Assembly (NCBI GenBank): GCA_036583965.1
Contig: JAZBQD010000019.1
Coordinates: forward strand, 17,375,585-17,439,584
Origin: Prunella strophiata
Taxonomy: Eukaryota; Chordata; Aves; Passeriformes; Prunellidae
Direction of reading: 5' to 3'
Length of the DNA stretch: 64,000 bases
The notes beneath the pieces are model-generated. The model was not told where the DNA came from and made no database searches. It was given only the letters and a program-made list of their open reading frames with translations. Position numbers and translations under genes: made by a program. Positions 38,331 through 49,559 of this stretch are shown piece by piece. How positions within the stretch are numbered: position 1 is the stretch's first letter; every line of letters starts with the position of its first letter.

Positions 38331-40041
38331 TTTGCTCTGACTGGCATCTTCAACTCTTACAGTAAACATTAAATGGAGTTATGTGACAGGGAGGTAAGGA
38401 AGAAATAGAGGTAGAGGGTTGGATGCTGATTAGCACTGGCATAAATCCAAGGATGCAATCAAATAGCTCCCAGAGCCACAGAGCACTGGGGTACCTGAGG
38501 ACAGCTTCAGCCCAGCTCTCTAAGGACTCTGCAGGCGCCAGCATCACACTTCCCGCTCAGTAAGGCAAGCGCAGGCATAAATTTCTGCCTGGCCAATTTC
38601 AAGATCTTATTCCACCTGCCCAACCTATGAGAGAAGAAACGGCTCAAGGGGAACCCAGTAACTTCAGTAAGGACCCCCTTTGAGTTCTTGATGACTAAAA
38701 TGCTACTCTTGAACAGAGTTGAGCACACACTTGCCATGGTGTGTATTCACACACACAAATACATGTATCACCAAGGGCCCAGCTGCAGACCCATACTAAA
38801 CACATGAGTGCAGCATGTCTCTGCCTCCCTAAATCTGATGTGTCTGTATGGGAATTCTGAGTCAACCCTGGCTGTGTGCAAGAAGTGTGCAAGACCAGAG
38901 CTGTAGCAGAAGAACAGGTAGGAACTTACTGTTGGCAGTGCTTGTTTCAGCCTATTTGTTTTGTCCTCTCCATTTTTGTAGAGGTTGAGACAATGGACAG
39001 AAATACATAAAAGTAGGGGAGATGTGTGTATTCTCTGGCCTCATCTGGTCAGCACTTACAGATTTCTCACTTGGCCAAGTGACTACCCTGTAATCACTGG
39101 AGCATAGAAATCTTGGCCTTTTTTTTTTTGATTGGGACCTGTGCATGGTGATGGATGAGCAGAGAGGCAATTTCTTTCAAAAGGAGGTATTATGCAATTT
39201 AAAGGGGCCACAGTTTTTCCTATTGGTTGAATCTATGAGTTTTTTGCTTTGTGAACATCTGAATTTTCTACGTGCAGGTAAGAAGTAACTACAGTTTGTT
39301 GTAATGATATGACCAAAGTGCAGAGTAGCCTAGTGTTCGCCACTGATTGACATCCACTGGGATCTTGAGAGCTGTGAGATTGTGTTGTTTGGAGGGCCAA
39401 GAGGAAGGAGGGGTAGCAGGACCAGTTTTCCACTAGAGGTAACAGCCACAGAGTGGCTTTGGATTGAGCTGCATTTGCCCTGGTGCCCAGCATAATCCAG
39501 CTGGCCCCAAAGGGGTGTCAGAGTTACCCAGTGCTGGCTGTGTGCCCCTACCCATGGCATGGCAGTCTTGCAGGAGTTTGCAGAGACCAGTATCTCATGA
39601 ACCCTCCCAGGTGACCTCTTAGGTCAAAGCCATGCAGGGCACTCTCAGCAATTGACTGGCATCGACCAGGCAGGAGATTCACTGACATGTGTAGCCAAGC
39701 TTAGACTTTGTTGCACTCAGTTAAAAGCTGTCCCGCCTGTTTGTTTGCTGATACTCCCCCAGATCTGGCATTCCTCTGATTATGTAGCCAACTGTAGTTT
39801 GTTATTATTTAGACCAAATCGTGCCTCGGGCAAAACTGACATCAGTGCTGGGCCTCATTAGGGAAATGAGGAGCAGGGTGTGGGGAGCCGGCTGCAGGAA
39901 GTGCCACTGTTTCCCACCGCTGAGCTGGGAGGTGAACGCCCCTCGCCAGGCAGGTTAGTGGGCTCTGTGGTTTCAATGTAGCCCTTTGCCAACGCCCTTC
40001 AGTTACAGGAGGGGTAGGAATCTCACTAGATGGAGAGCTTT
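38331..40041. other. Gene-free stretch before the LTR cluster
   Basis: I see no gene, RNA gene or nameable transposon here. It is ordinary mixed-composition non-coding DNA with a short T run near 39,119-39,129. Confidence 0.5.
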
Positions 40042-40600
40042 TGTCCTGGTTTCAGCTGGGATGGAGTTAATTTCTTCCTAGCTGCTGGTGGAGGTCTGTG
40101 TTTTGGATTTAATATAAGTAATATTGATAACACACTGATGTTTTAGGTATTGCAGAGCAGTGCTTACCCTAAGTCAAGGACGTTTCAGTTTCTTGCGCTC
40201 TGACAGTGAGCAGGTCCAGAAATAAACTGCAAGGGAGCACAGCCAGGACAGGTGACCCAAACTGGCCAAAGTGATATTCCATGCCATTGAACATCGTGCT
40301 CAGTGTGGGGGAGATGGCTGCCAGGGGCTAATCACTGCAGGGGTACAGGCTGGGCATCCGTCAGCAGGTGGTGAGCAATTGTATTGTGCATCACTTGTTC
40401 ATCTATTATTATTACTGTTGTTGATATTAATATTATGATTACTATTATTATTATTAGTACTTTTATTTCAGTCATGAAATTGTTCTAAACTACTGAGCTT
40501 TACCTTTTTCCAGTTTTCCTTCCCATTCCAACTGGGGCTGAGGGGCAGTGAGCCAGTGGCTGTGTGGGACTTAGCTGCTGGCTGGGGTTAAAACACAACA
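40042..40600 (+). mobile_element. Solo LTR of an endogenous retrovirus (ERVL-type), copy 1
   Basis: The 559-bp element starts TGTCCTGGTTTCAGC and ends GGGGTTAAAACACAACA, so it has the TG...CA ends of an LTR. It is flanked by a perfect 5-bp target-site duplication, GCTTT at 40,037-40,041 and 40,601-40,605. No internal gag-pol-env sequence adjoins it, so it is a solo LTR left by recombination between the two LTRs of a provirus. It contains an (ATT)n-like tract near 40,405-40,460. The same family occurs at 42,318 and 46,710. A 5-bp duplication and this terminal sequence agree with ERVL-type LTRs common in passerines. Confidence 0.9.
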
Positions 40601-42317
40601 GCTTTTGAAAAGTTGACATGTGCTATGTGATGTACACTGCTCCATTGCTGTCTTGTGTTTGCTTTTTTCTAGTCACCGTTTTAAAGAGCAGTACTAACAG
40701 GGCAGCATGGTTTCTGTGCATCTCTGATAATTTCAGAATCATGAATTTAAATAAATGAAGACTAATCAACAACAACATGGTTGTTGGTAGGTGGTAAAGT
40801 CTTTGTCTTCAAGTAATGCAGAATTTCTTAGTCTGCTTAGTTACATTGCCAGTTTGGAAGAAAGAGAGTGATTAGTGAAATCTGGAATAATTATTTCATT
40901 TTCAAACTTCTTTTGCTAGCCATTTTTCTTTTCTTGTCTTTAAATATCACCTTGATGTTGCCTTATGTCTCCCATACTTTACCTTACTTTATACTCTACT
41001 GGACTTTAGCTATGTAATTCCCGTCCTTTCCCTTTTATCTAGTTGTTCCCGACCTTTGGAGTTGATTGTGTAACCAGAGGTGCAAGTAATGTTTTCCCAC
41101 TGAAGATCAGACATGTCATATAAAACATTGTCTTTAATGTCACTCTGTAGCTCACTCTGTCTTGCTAGTTCAACCTGCAACAAGTTACTAAAGTTAGCTT
41201 GTAAATGGTGTGAGTGATTTATCTTATGAAGAAATGTACTGTTTGAAGAGAGGAAATGCCTGTTCCAACCACCACAGCAGCAAACTCTACCACTCGTGCT
41301 GCTAATATCCAACCATTATCTGCCTCTTATTTCACACTAAACAGAATAACAAAAGTATTCTTACAAATAGACTGTTTCTAAACATATCAGAAGATTTTTT
41401 GAACCAGCACCTAAGAAATGAAACTGTGTTTTTTTAAGACCTCAGTTTTATTTTGGCACAAATTATAGATGTTCAAAGAAGTATCAGTAACTGCAGGCTA
41501 TGGAGATGGGCTGCTTCTCATTAAACATGCATGTGCTATTGTCTTCTTACTTCTTTAGACCTGGCCTTCATTTTGAGGTCAGACGTTAATTTAAAAAAAA
41601 AAAAAATGTAATTTAAAGCTACGCTTTGTGATTAACTGGAACTACTAAAGAAAAAGACTTGACAGTGGCAAAATAAATATGTAGGAGTTGTAGCTGCTTT
41701 AACTCTGCTAGAGGTAGTAAAAAAGAAGGTCTAAACATTTGAGTGATTTTAACAAGGGGTCAGAAGCAAGTGAAGTGTCTGTTGCATTGCAAAAAGTTTT
41801 ACAAGCAGAAGTTGACAACACAGGAGGCTCCTGCTCCCTGTATTTAAGGTTTACTTTGCCATTTGTCTTCAGTGGGTTCATGTTGTAGTGAATAATTTAT
41901 AGGCAGTATGAATGAGCTCATTAGTCACCTTTTCAGAGCTTAAGTGAGTTTTGTGGTTGTCATTACACGGGTCTTCTGTTGGCAGGCAGGACAAAAGGAC
42001 GGCTCAGGGCTGCCTGGTTTGTGCTGGCACAGCCCCGACTGGGACTGGCCTGTCTGCTGCTGAAACCCCAGCTCTGCTGCCCTGCACTGGTCCAATAACC
42101 TGCAGGCCTTCTTCCAGGGATAGCTTATTTGTTTTTTCTTTCATGTGGTGTTTGGTTTGATATTTGTTGTTTTCATGTTGAGGGTGTTTTTCGTTGTGAA
42201 AAAGAATATTGGAGATTATGTGATGGGTGATGTGGAATGAAGTAAAACCCTCTGCTTGCATACAAGCAATATACGTGACTTTTCTCCTCAAATGTTCTTA
42301 CAAATTTTGTTACAGCG
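40601..42317. other. Spacer between solo LTR 1 and solo LTR 2
   Basis: No gene or proviral internal region is recognisable, which supports two independent solo LTRs rather than one provirus. An A run lies near 41,593-41,606. The remainder is ordinary non-coding DNA. Confidence 0.5.
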
Positions 42318-42904
42318 TGTCTTGATTTTGACTGTGATGGAGTTAATTTTCTTCCTAGTAGCTGATACAATGCTGTGGTTTGGATTTATTATGAGAATGA
42401 CATTGGTAACACTCTGCTGGTTTACTTGTTGCTGTGGGGTGCTCAGCCTAAATCAAGGGGTTTTCAGTTTCCCATGCTCTGCCAGCCAGCAGGTGCACAA
42501 GAAGCTGGGAGAGAGCACAGCCAGGACAGCTGACTGCAACTGGCCAAAGGGAAATTCCATATCAAAGAGCATCATGCCCAGTAGATAAACTGGGGGAGTT
42601 GGATGGGAAGGGCTGATCACTGCAAGGGTACAAGCTGGGCATCTCTCAGCAGGTGGTGAGCAATTGTATTGTGTATCATTTTTGTGTCCATCTTGGGATT
42701 TATTTTTTCTCTCTCTCTCCCTCTCTCATATCTTCCTTTTCACTACTACTATTAATGTAATATTGTACTTTATTTTATTTCTTAAGCTGCTCTTAATTCA
42801 CAGGTTTACCTTTTTGCAGTTCTCCTTCCCATCCCACTAGGGGTGGGAGGAGTGAGTAAGCACAGGCATAGTACTTAGCTGCTGGCTGAGATTAAACCAC
42901 AACA
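42318..42904 (+). mobile_element. Solo LTR (ERVL-type), copy 2
   Basis: This 587-bp copy runs from TGTCTTGATTTTGACTG to GATTAAACCACAACA and shares the body of copies 1 and 3. Shared parts include the GATGGAGTTAAT block near the start, the GAGAGCACAGCCAGGACAGC block and the CAGCAGGTGGTGAGCAATTG block. It has a CT-rich simple repeat near 42,708-42,727. The flanking pentamers (CAGCG at 42,313-42,317 and TAGCC at 42,905-42,909) do not match well. Either the duplication has mutated or one boundary is rearranged. No internal proviral genes remain. Confidence 0.85.
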
Positions 42905-44230
42905 TAGCCATAACATTTTTTTGTCCTTGAAATGCTTATGGAAGTGCTAAACTGTGCTGGAACTAGCTGAACCTAAGAAAAGGGTTTAACTATCAATGTT
43001 TACAAGACTGCAGATTTAAAGAGAAAAACATTCCCAAGACTATTTCATAGTGCTTCAGCAGCTGAGGCGCACCCCATCCTTGTGACATCTCTGTGAGAAA
43101 CCTGTGGAATGTGAAATTTGCCTGCAAAAAGTCTGTGAGGTGCCAGATGCACCATACCTCCCAGATCACTGCAGCTGCTCACTGAAGTTACCTGTTGCCA
43201 GAAAGACTGGGGCAGTGCCAAAAGTCCTGGCAGAAATTAATGTCCCAGTGAATAAGTCAGTCCATTATAGCAATGCACTGTTGTCACCATAGAGAAGCCA
43301 AAAGCTGCTTGCAGGGAAACCCACCTCACAGGTGGATCTTGCCCCTCACCCTCACATCCTGGACATGAATGTAGCAGCCAGGGAGGTGGTTCTCTGGCCA
43401 CAGAAGTTGTTGCTGGGATGTGGGTACTTGAGCTGTGCTTTTTTGCTATGCCAGGTTTCCTCCTTCCTTCCAAAGTTCTTGCTTACCTGCTCTCCTAATG
43501 GCTGCTCTCTGGTTCAGCCTTGGAGGCTACCTCACTTGTGGCTCTGGAGGGGAGCACAGGACAAGACAAAACCTTTCTGCAGATGGTACTGGCTCTTTTT
43601 AGTCCTTCCACTGCAGTTTTTCATTGCTTTCCATTCCTTGCTCCCTGGTGCTTTTGGTGGGCTGGTCTGTAGCACTAAAAACACACCAAGGATAGAAGTC
43701 TGCTTGTTCATTTTATGGCACTTTGTGTGTTTCCCACAACCTGCACCCTCTCAGCATCTCTTTGCAGACACAACTGTAGGTCAGCACAGCCATGCTTGTG
43801 CTTCATCCCTGCTCTGTCTCATACAGGCTGTCATAGTTGTCTCTGTGTTGTTGCAATATGGGAATCTGCGTTTCACAGGATTTCCTCCGGGAACAGTGTT
43901 CAAGAATCGTACAGGAAGAGTAGAGCCAAGTAGTGAGCAGAGGAAAGAACCCTGGAATATCCTGTGCTACAAAAAGCTGCAAATCAAGCTGGGACTCACA
44001 CAAGTAAAGTTGTGGCTAGGAAATACACCTGGCACAAGCAAAGGGTCAGAGAATAATTGCCTTAATTACAGCAGTAGTGATGGTAAACTCTGTTTAGTGT
44101 CAGTTGCTGAGAACTTCAGTTGATGAGATGTGAACACAGACTTCACTACCTCTGAGGTCCTGTTGCAAACTTAATTTTGCATATATAGATACACAAATAA
44201 AGAACAAAGTTCATAAAACAACTGATGAAG
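42905..44230. other. Spacer holding an unrecognised 263-codon open frame
   Basis: The + strand is open from an ATG at 43,332 to a stop at 44,121-44,123. The predicted peptide is rich in L, C, W and F and matches no family I know. No splice-site pattern or ribosome context supports it. I therefore list the stretch as unannotated; see findings for how to test the frame. Confidence 0.4.
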
Positions 44231-45736
44231 TGAACAGTTTGTATTCAGGAAAGCTGAGGCAGAATTTGAGAAGTTAACTTGAAATAATTTTGTCTTAGTT
44301 TTAGAAATTCCACTTGGCAATGCAGTTTGGGAGTTTTATAAAAAGAACATGGTTTTCCATTGTAGTTTTCCCCAAAACTTATGATCTTTACATGTCTGCA
44401 GTGTTGGCTGCTGCTTTTCCTCCACACTGCTTTTGAGAACAAAAATACAGTTGATTTCTGGTTCTGCTGATTACTTGTGAGTTTGACTTCAGCTGCCAAG
44501 TGGTGAATACTGATGCTGAGATCAGGCCAGGCCACATCTTGTGGTATTGCACCTTTACAATAGATAGCAGAGTTTGAGCACCAAACTCCGCAACATAGTT
44601 CCTTCATTTTTCAGCTTCTTTAAACACTGCAACTGTACTAGAAATACTGGCTTGTATTACAGTTAATGTACCAACTGAGTTAGTTAGGTGAGTTCAGACC
44701 TTTATAGCAGAAGACTCCAGTAAAGATATGTTTATCCCAGCAACATTTTGCTTTCTACTGACTAGGCTACTAAAATAAGCTGCACTTGCAGAAGCTTCCC
44801 TTTCCCAGTATAAGCTAGGTTTGTGCTTGGGGTCCTTGTATGTTGGGTAATTACACTGTGATGAATGAACAGTTTGTATTCAGGAAAGCTGAGGCAGAAT
44901 TTGAGAAGTTAACTTGAAATAATTTTGTCTTAGTTTTAGAAATTCCACTTGGCAATGCAGTTTGGGAGTTTTATAAAAAGAACATGGTTTTCCATTGTAG
45001 TTTTCCCCAAAACTTATGATCTTTACATGTCTGCAGTGTTGGCTGCTGCTTTTCCTCCACACTGCTTTTGAGAACAAAAATACAGTTGATTTCTGGTTCT
45101 GCTGATTACTTGTGAGTTTGACTTCAGCTGCCAAGTGGTGAATACTGATGCTGAGATCAGGCCAGGCCACATCTTGTGGTATTGCACCTTTACAATAGAT
45201 AGCAGAGTTTGAGCACCAAACTCCGCAACATAGTTCCTTCATTTTTCAGCTTCTTTAAACACTGCAACTGTACTAGAAATACTGGCTTGTATTACAGTTA
45301 ATGTACCAACTGAGTTAGTTAGGTGAGTTCAGACCTTTATAGCAGAAGACTCCAGTAAAGATATGTTTATCCCAGCAACATTTTGCTTTCTACTGACTAG
45401 GCTACTAAAATAAGCTGCACTTGCAGAAGCTTCCCTTTCCCAGTATAAGCTAGGTTTGTGCTTGGGGTCCTTGTATGTTGGGTAATTACACTGTGATGAA
45501 TGAACAGTTTGTATTCAGGAAAGCTGAGGCAGAATTTGAGAAGTTAACTTGAAATAATTTTGTCTTAGTTTTAGAAATTCCACTTGGCAATGCAGTTTGG
45601 GAGTTTTATAAAAAGAACATGGTTTTCCATTGTAGTTTTCCCCAAAACTTATGATCTTTACATGTCTGCAGTGTTGGCTGCTGCTTTTCCTCCACACTGC
45701 TTTTGAGAACAAAAATACAGTTGATTTCTGGTTCTG
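44231..45736. repeat. Tandem array of a 635-bp unit, 2.37 copies
   Basis: Copy 1 is 44,231-44,865, copy 2 is 44,866-45,500 and a 236-bp partial copy 3 is 45,501-45,736. Each begins TGAACAGTTTGTATTCAGG. By eye the copies are identical wherever they overlap, and copy 3 leaves the repeat after TTGATTTCTGGTTCTG. The sequence just before copy 1 (ACTGATGAAG) resembles the end of the unit (CTGTGATGAA), suggesting short-homology duplication. The two full copies encode the same 120-codon minus-strand open frame (44,607-44,245 and 45,242-44,880), which has no recognisable domain. Near-identity means a recent duplication or an assembly artefact. Confidence 0.95.
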
Positions 45737-46709
45737 GAGTGAATGCGCAAAAGATAGATCTGTTGGTAAGCTGGAGTATGCTTCCCTGCATGTGCAGCTT
45801 ATAGCTTAGTGCTTGCTGGGTGAAGAATTGGGAAGGCATGCTTGCAAAAGCCATGGGATGTGCAGGCAGGGTACAACTGCACTCAGAGCAGCTGTGAAGC
45901 CAGAGCTGCTCTCTTTCAGGGCAGCAGGGCACTGTTTGTCAGCCCATTAGGTGTGTTACCTCTGTACAGGGCAGAGACTCTGGCTGTTCTGGTACTGTTC
46001 CAGGAATTCAGACACGGCTGTTTCTCTGCCCCAAAAGCAGGCATAGTGCAAAAAACAAAACCAGGCTGGTCTGCTGTGGTTAAAAATAAAGAAGTGTTGA
46101 TACTGCAGGAGAAGAATGCTGAGAACAGGAGTTGTGAAAGCGGAAATGAATAAACACTGTATTCATAATTTAGTTCTTATAAGTTCCTGAAGGTGTCCAG
46201 TGTGCTTGTGCTCTGTACAAGATTAAATCCATTGCCTCAGAGAAAACAGAAGATTAGAAACATCCAGACTGATGGGGACACACCAGTCATTCTGCATGGG
46301 GGAAGAAGTGACACAAAATGAGATGGTCGGTGTACAGCTGTCAGGGCCTGAGCTGTGTCCCATACTGAGGGTCGATCACAAGAGTCAGCAGCCCTGTCCA
46401 CATCACTCTTTGAAAAGTACATCAGGACCCTTAAGAATTAGGAGGACTTTTTGTATAGCTGTGTAATTCTAAATCCTAATGAGGAAGCTTTGCTGGCAAG
46501 CTTGCAGCAGACTTCGGGGAAGAAATCTGACTCTGATGTAGAGAGAATAAACATTGACAAGGACACCAGTCAGTAAAGATATGGTAATTGGAGACCAAGT
46601 TAGGAAGAGGGGCTTAAAGGTGAGGATAAATAGTGCAGGACTGTTGAAGTGTGGCAGGTGAGGCCAGAAGGCAGAAAGTAGAAGTATTTAACAAGGTTAT
46701 GTGACATGG
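45737..46709. other. Spacer between the 635-bp array and solo LTR 3
   Basis: Ordinary non-coding sequence. No gene, RNA or nameable repeat is seen. Confidence 0.5.
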
Positions 46710-47272
46710 TGTCCTGCTTTTGGCTGAGACAGTGGTGCTGTATTTTTGGATTCAGTATGAGAATTAAGTTGATATCACATTGATGTTTTAGTTGTTGCTG
46801 TGCAGTGTTTGCCCTAAGTCAAGGACTTTTCAGTTTCCTGTGCTCTGACAGTGAGTAGAGCACAAGAAGAGAGGAGGGAGCACGGCCAGGACAGGGGACC
46901 TGAACTGGCCAAAGGAATTTTCCATACCATAGAGCATCATGGCCCAATAGATAAACTGTGGGGAAGTTGACCAGGAGGGGCCAATTACTTCTTAGGGATG
47001 AACAGGGCATCTGTCAGCAGGTGGTGAGCAAATGTATTGTGAATTATTTGTTCCTCTTGGGTGTTATTCCTCTTTCTGTCTCTTACTATTACTATCATCA
47101 TCATCTTTATATTATTTTTGAATTATGAAACTATTCCTATCTCAACCCAAGAGTTAAGGGTTTTTTTGTTTTTTTTTTTAATTCTGATTCCTCTCCTCAC
47201 TGTGTGTGTGTGTGGCAGGGGGAGCAAGCGACTATGTGGTATTTAGTTGCTATCTGGGGTTAAACCACAACA
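46710..47272 (+). mobile_element. Solo LTR (ERVL-type), copy 3
   Basis: This 563-bp element starts TGTCCTGCTTTTGGCTG and ends GGGGTTAAACCACAACA. It is bounded by a perfect 5-bp target-site duplication, CATGG at 46,705-46,709 and 47,273-47,277. It shares the family body with copies 1 and 2, including the TCAAGGACTTTTCAGTTTCC block and the CAGCAGGTGGTGAGCAA block. A short-interrupted (TTA/ATC)n tract and a (TG)n tract (near 47,200-47,213) sit in its 3' half. No internal viral genes flank it. Confidence 0.9.
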
Positions 47273-49559
47273 CATGGTCATAATACTAGCAAAGAAAGAT
47301 GTTCCCAGCAGAGACAGAGATTGAGGGGGGAAGATGAGCCCGTGAGCCCATGACCCTTGCTGTGCTTGTGTGCTCGATGGCTTGTGGGAAATTTTCAGGA
47401 ATTCCAATCTAGAAGAGGATAAGAGATAAAGGAGTATAGAGAGATGGCTGGAAATCCTCATTAAATAAGATACTGCAACATCTGCAGTTGGTATTCTGAA
47501 ATCTGAGTGGAAAGATTAGACTGTTGTATATTAGCCCACAAGGCTAAAGTGCAGCTCTGCACTGTTGGAACTTCTAATCAGCCTTCAGTACGGCAAGTAC
47601 TTTGGTCTTGATGTACAAACAGTTTCATCTGTCAGTGTTGCAAATCTTATGCTAAATGAATTAGTATTATTGCTGTCTCAGAAATGGGGAAATCAACACC
47701 TTAATAAATTTGGGGGCTTGCCTGAGATTACAAGTGAGTGTTTAGTTACTTGATGGCCATACATTAGTTGTTCTGCTGCTGCTGTAGTTTCTAAGCTAGC
47801 AGTTAATGTTCTTTCAGTGGAGCTGCATGAGATTGTGTGCTCCTTTCTTAAATTAGTTGTATTAGATATTCCAGCAAAGAGTCAGAAGTTGGGGAACAGT
47901 CTTCCCAAGAGGCAAGACAGTAGTGTCAACATTGTTGCTGGTAAGTTAGTGCTCTGCAAGCCACCAGCTGTTCCTGTTGAGCTCAGGGGTAAGTGGGAGC
48001 CAGCGAGAGGCTGCCCCGCACTGCTGCCTCTCATGGGGCACCTCAGGGGAGGGTCTGGCAGCCCTCCGGCCCAGCGGGCAGTCTGTCCCCCGGCTCTCCT
48101 GCCCTTCTCTGCCACCTGCTGCTGGCCCCTGTGCTTGTTCTTGCCGGCTTTTCTGTCTACACAGCAAATGTCTCACAGTGGCCCTTCAGTGCAATCTCTA
48201 GTGTGCACCCTGGGGAAATTCCTACCTGCCATGGAAAAACCAGAAAACTCTGATCATATTCCACCAATATTCATGGGGAATTTGGCCACTAATTCTGAAC
48301 AGAACTGAGCTGAATAGGATGCATACATAATTCAGGGTATAATTTTCTTTGCATACTACCCTGCATCTCATGAGGCTTCCCCCTTCTCACTTCAGAAATA
48401 CTTCTCATTAGCTGAATTCTTCTCGGTAGTCTTTCAAGACACTTGACTTTTACAAGTGATAATAAATGCAATAAATCTCCTTGCTTGCCAATAAAGAGGC
48501 ATGTTGATTCACTCAGAAAAATGTCTGGAGCATTTGGAGTAAATTCAGGTGGGTGGAGTTATGACTTGATAATTTAGTTTGGGTTTGAAACCAAACGGCC
48601 ATGAGATAAGAGCTGTGTGAACTAATGGTCTTGCTGACTGTTGGAGTGTTAGGGCTGGTGGAGTCACAGGGCAGGATTGCCATGTGGGTAATGATGATAC
48701 TTTGCTGCCTGATAGGTATTCTTCCCATTCTGCAATTCAGCTGCTGGTGTGTCTTCTTGAAAATATGCAAGAATGTGAAATAGCAGTTCACTGGGTAGGG
48801 GAGGGAAAGCTATCGGCAAAAGAAGTCTTAGCTAGTTATGACAGGAATTTCTAGTTCCAGAGAATCAATGAAATGCTTCTTATCCCTGCACTTTGAGAAT
48901 GAGGTGCTTGCCACTCTTATCTAAAACTGGGAATTTCGTGAGTGTTAAACAGATTAAAGTAGGTAACCAATCCATTGGGAAATAATGCAGAATTCCCTAA
49001 AGGTCTTGAGGCAGCTGTTCTAACTTTTCTAAATAAAAAAGCTAAAATGTTTTCCTTCCTAGCTTAGTGACAATTTCTGTGTCCAGGGAGGACTGCACTG
49101 GAAAGGATACCTGTATTTCTGACTTAAGTGATATTGTTTATACATTTCTGCAGCAAGCATTTTCTATAGTGACAGGAGAATTTATTTTATAGTATGCTAA
49201 ATCTGCAAGTGTTGTTTACCCAGAACAGAAAATGTTTGATTTTTGTGGACCAGCTATGAAACAGTTCCATGTACTTGTTGTGCGGGTAGACAGCCATACT
49301 TTAATTTTGTGCTGCAAATCACTGAAGCTACTTGAGATCTGGCATGTAACGTATAGGAGACTGTACGTTCAGCTAGTGCTGTCTAGACTGGACAACTTTA
49401 TTTTTAAATCAAGTTAGCTCCCTTCAATTAATTCAACTGATGGCAAGGGTTTTTCATTCAAGTTAATACTAGTTATGTCAGGGTAGGATAGCAGAGGAGA
49501 AAATGCACCATATTTCCTAATTGAGTCAAGCCTTCTTTTAAAGCAGATTTCCTTCAGGA
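47273..49559. other. Gene-free stretch upstream of the FOXN3 CpG island
   Basis: No coding exon is recognised. A modestly GC-rich patch lies near 47,990-48,150 without enough CpG to call an island. The rest is AT-rich and leads into the promoter island. Proximal enhancers could lie here, but I see no specific site to name. Confidence 0.45.

Noticed and set aside
44245..45242. Duplicated 120-codon minus-strand gene
   Set aside because: The two identical frames simply reflect duplicated DNA. No family, start context or transcript evidence supports coding.
40042..47272. A single endogenous provirus bounded by the LTR copies
   Set aside because: No gag, pol or env remnants lie between the LTRs, and the outer copies have different target-site duplications, each closing around one LTR.
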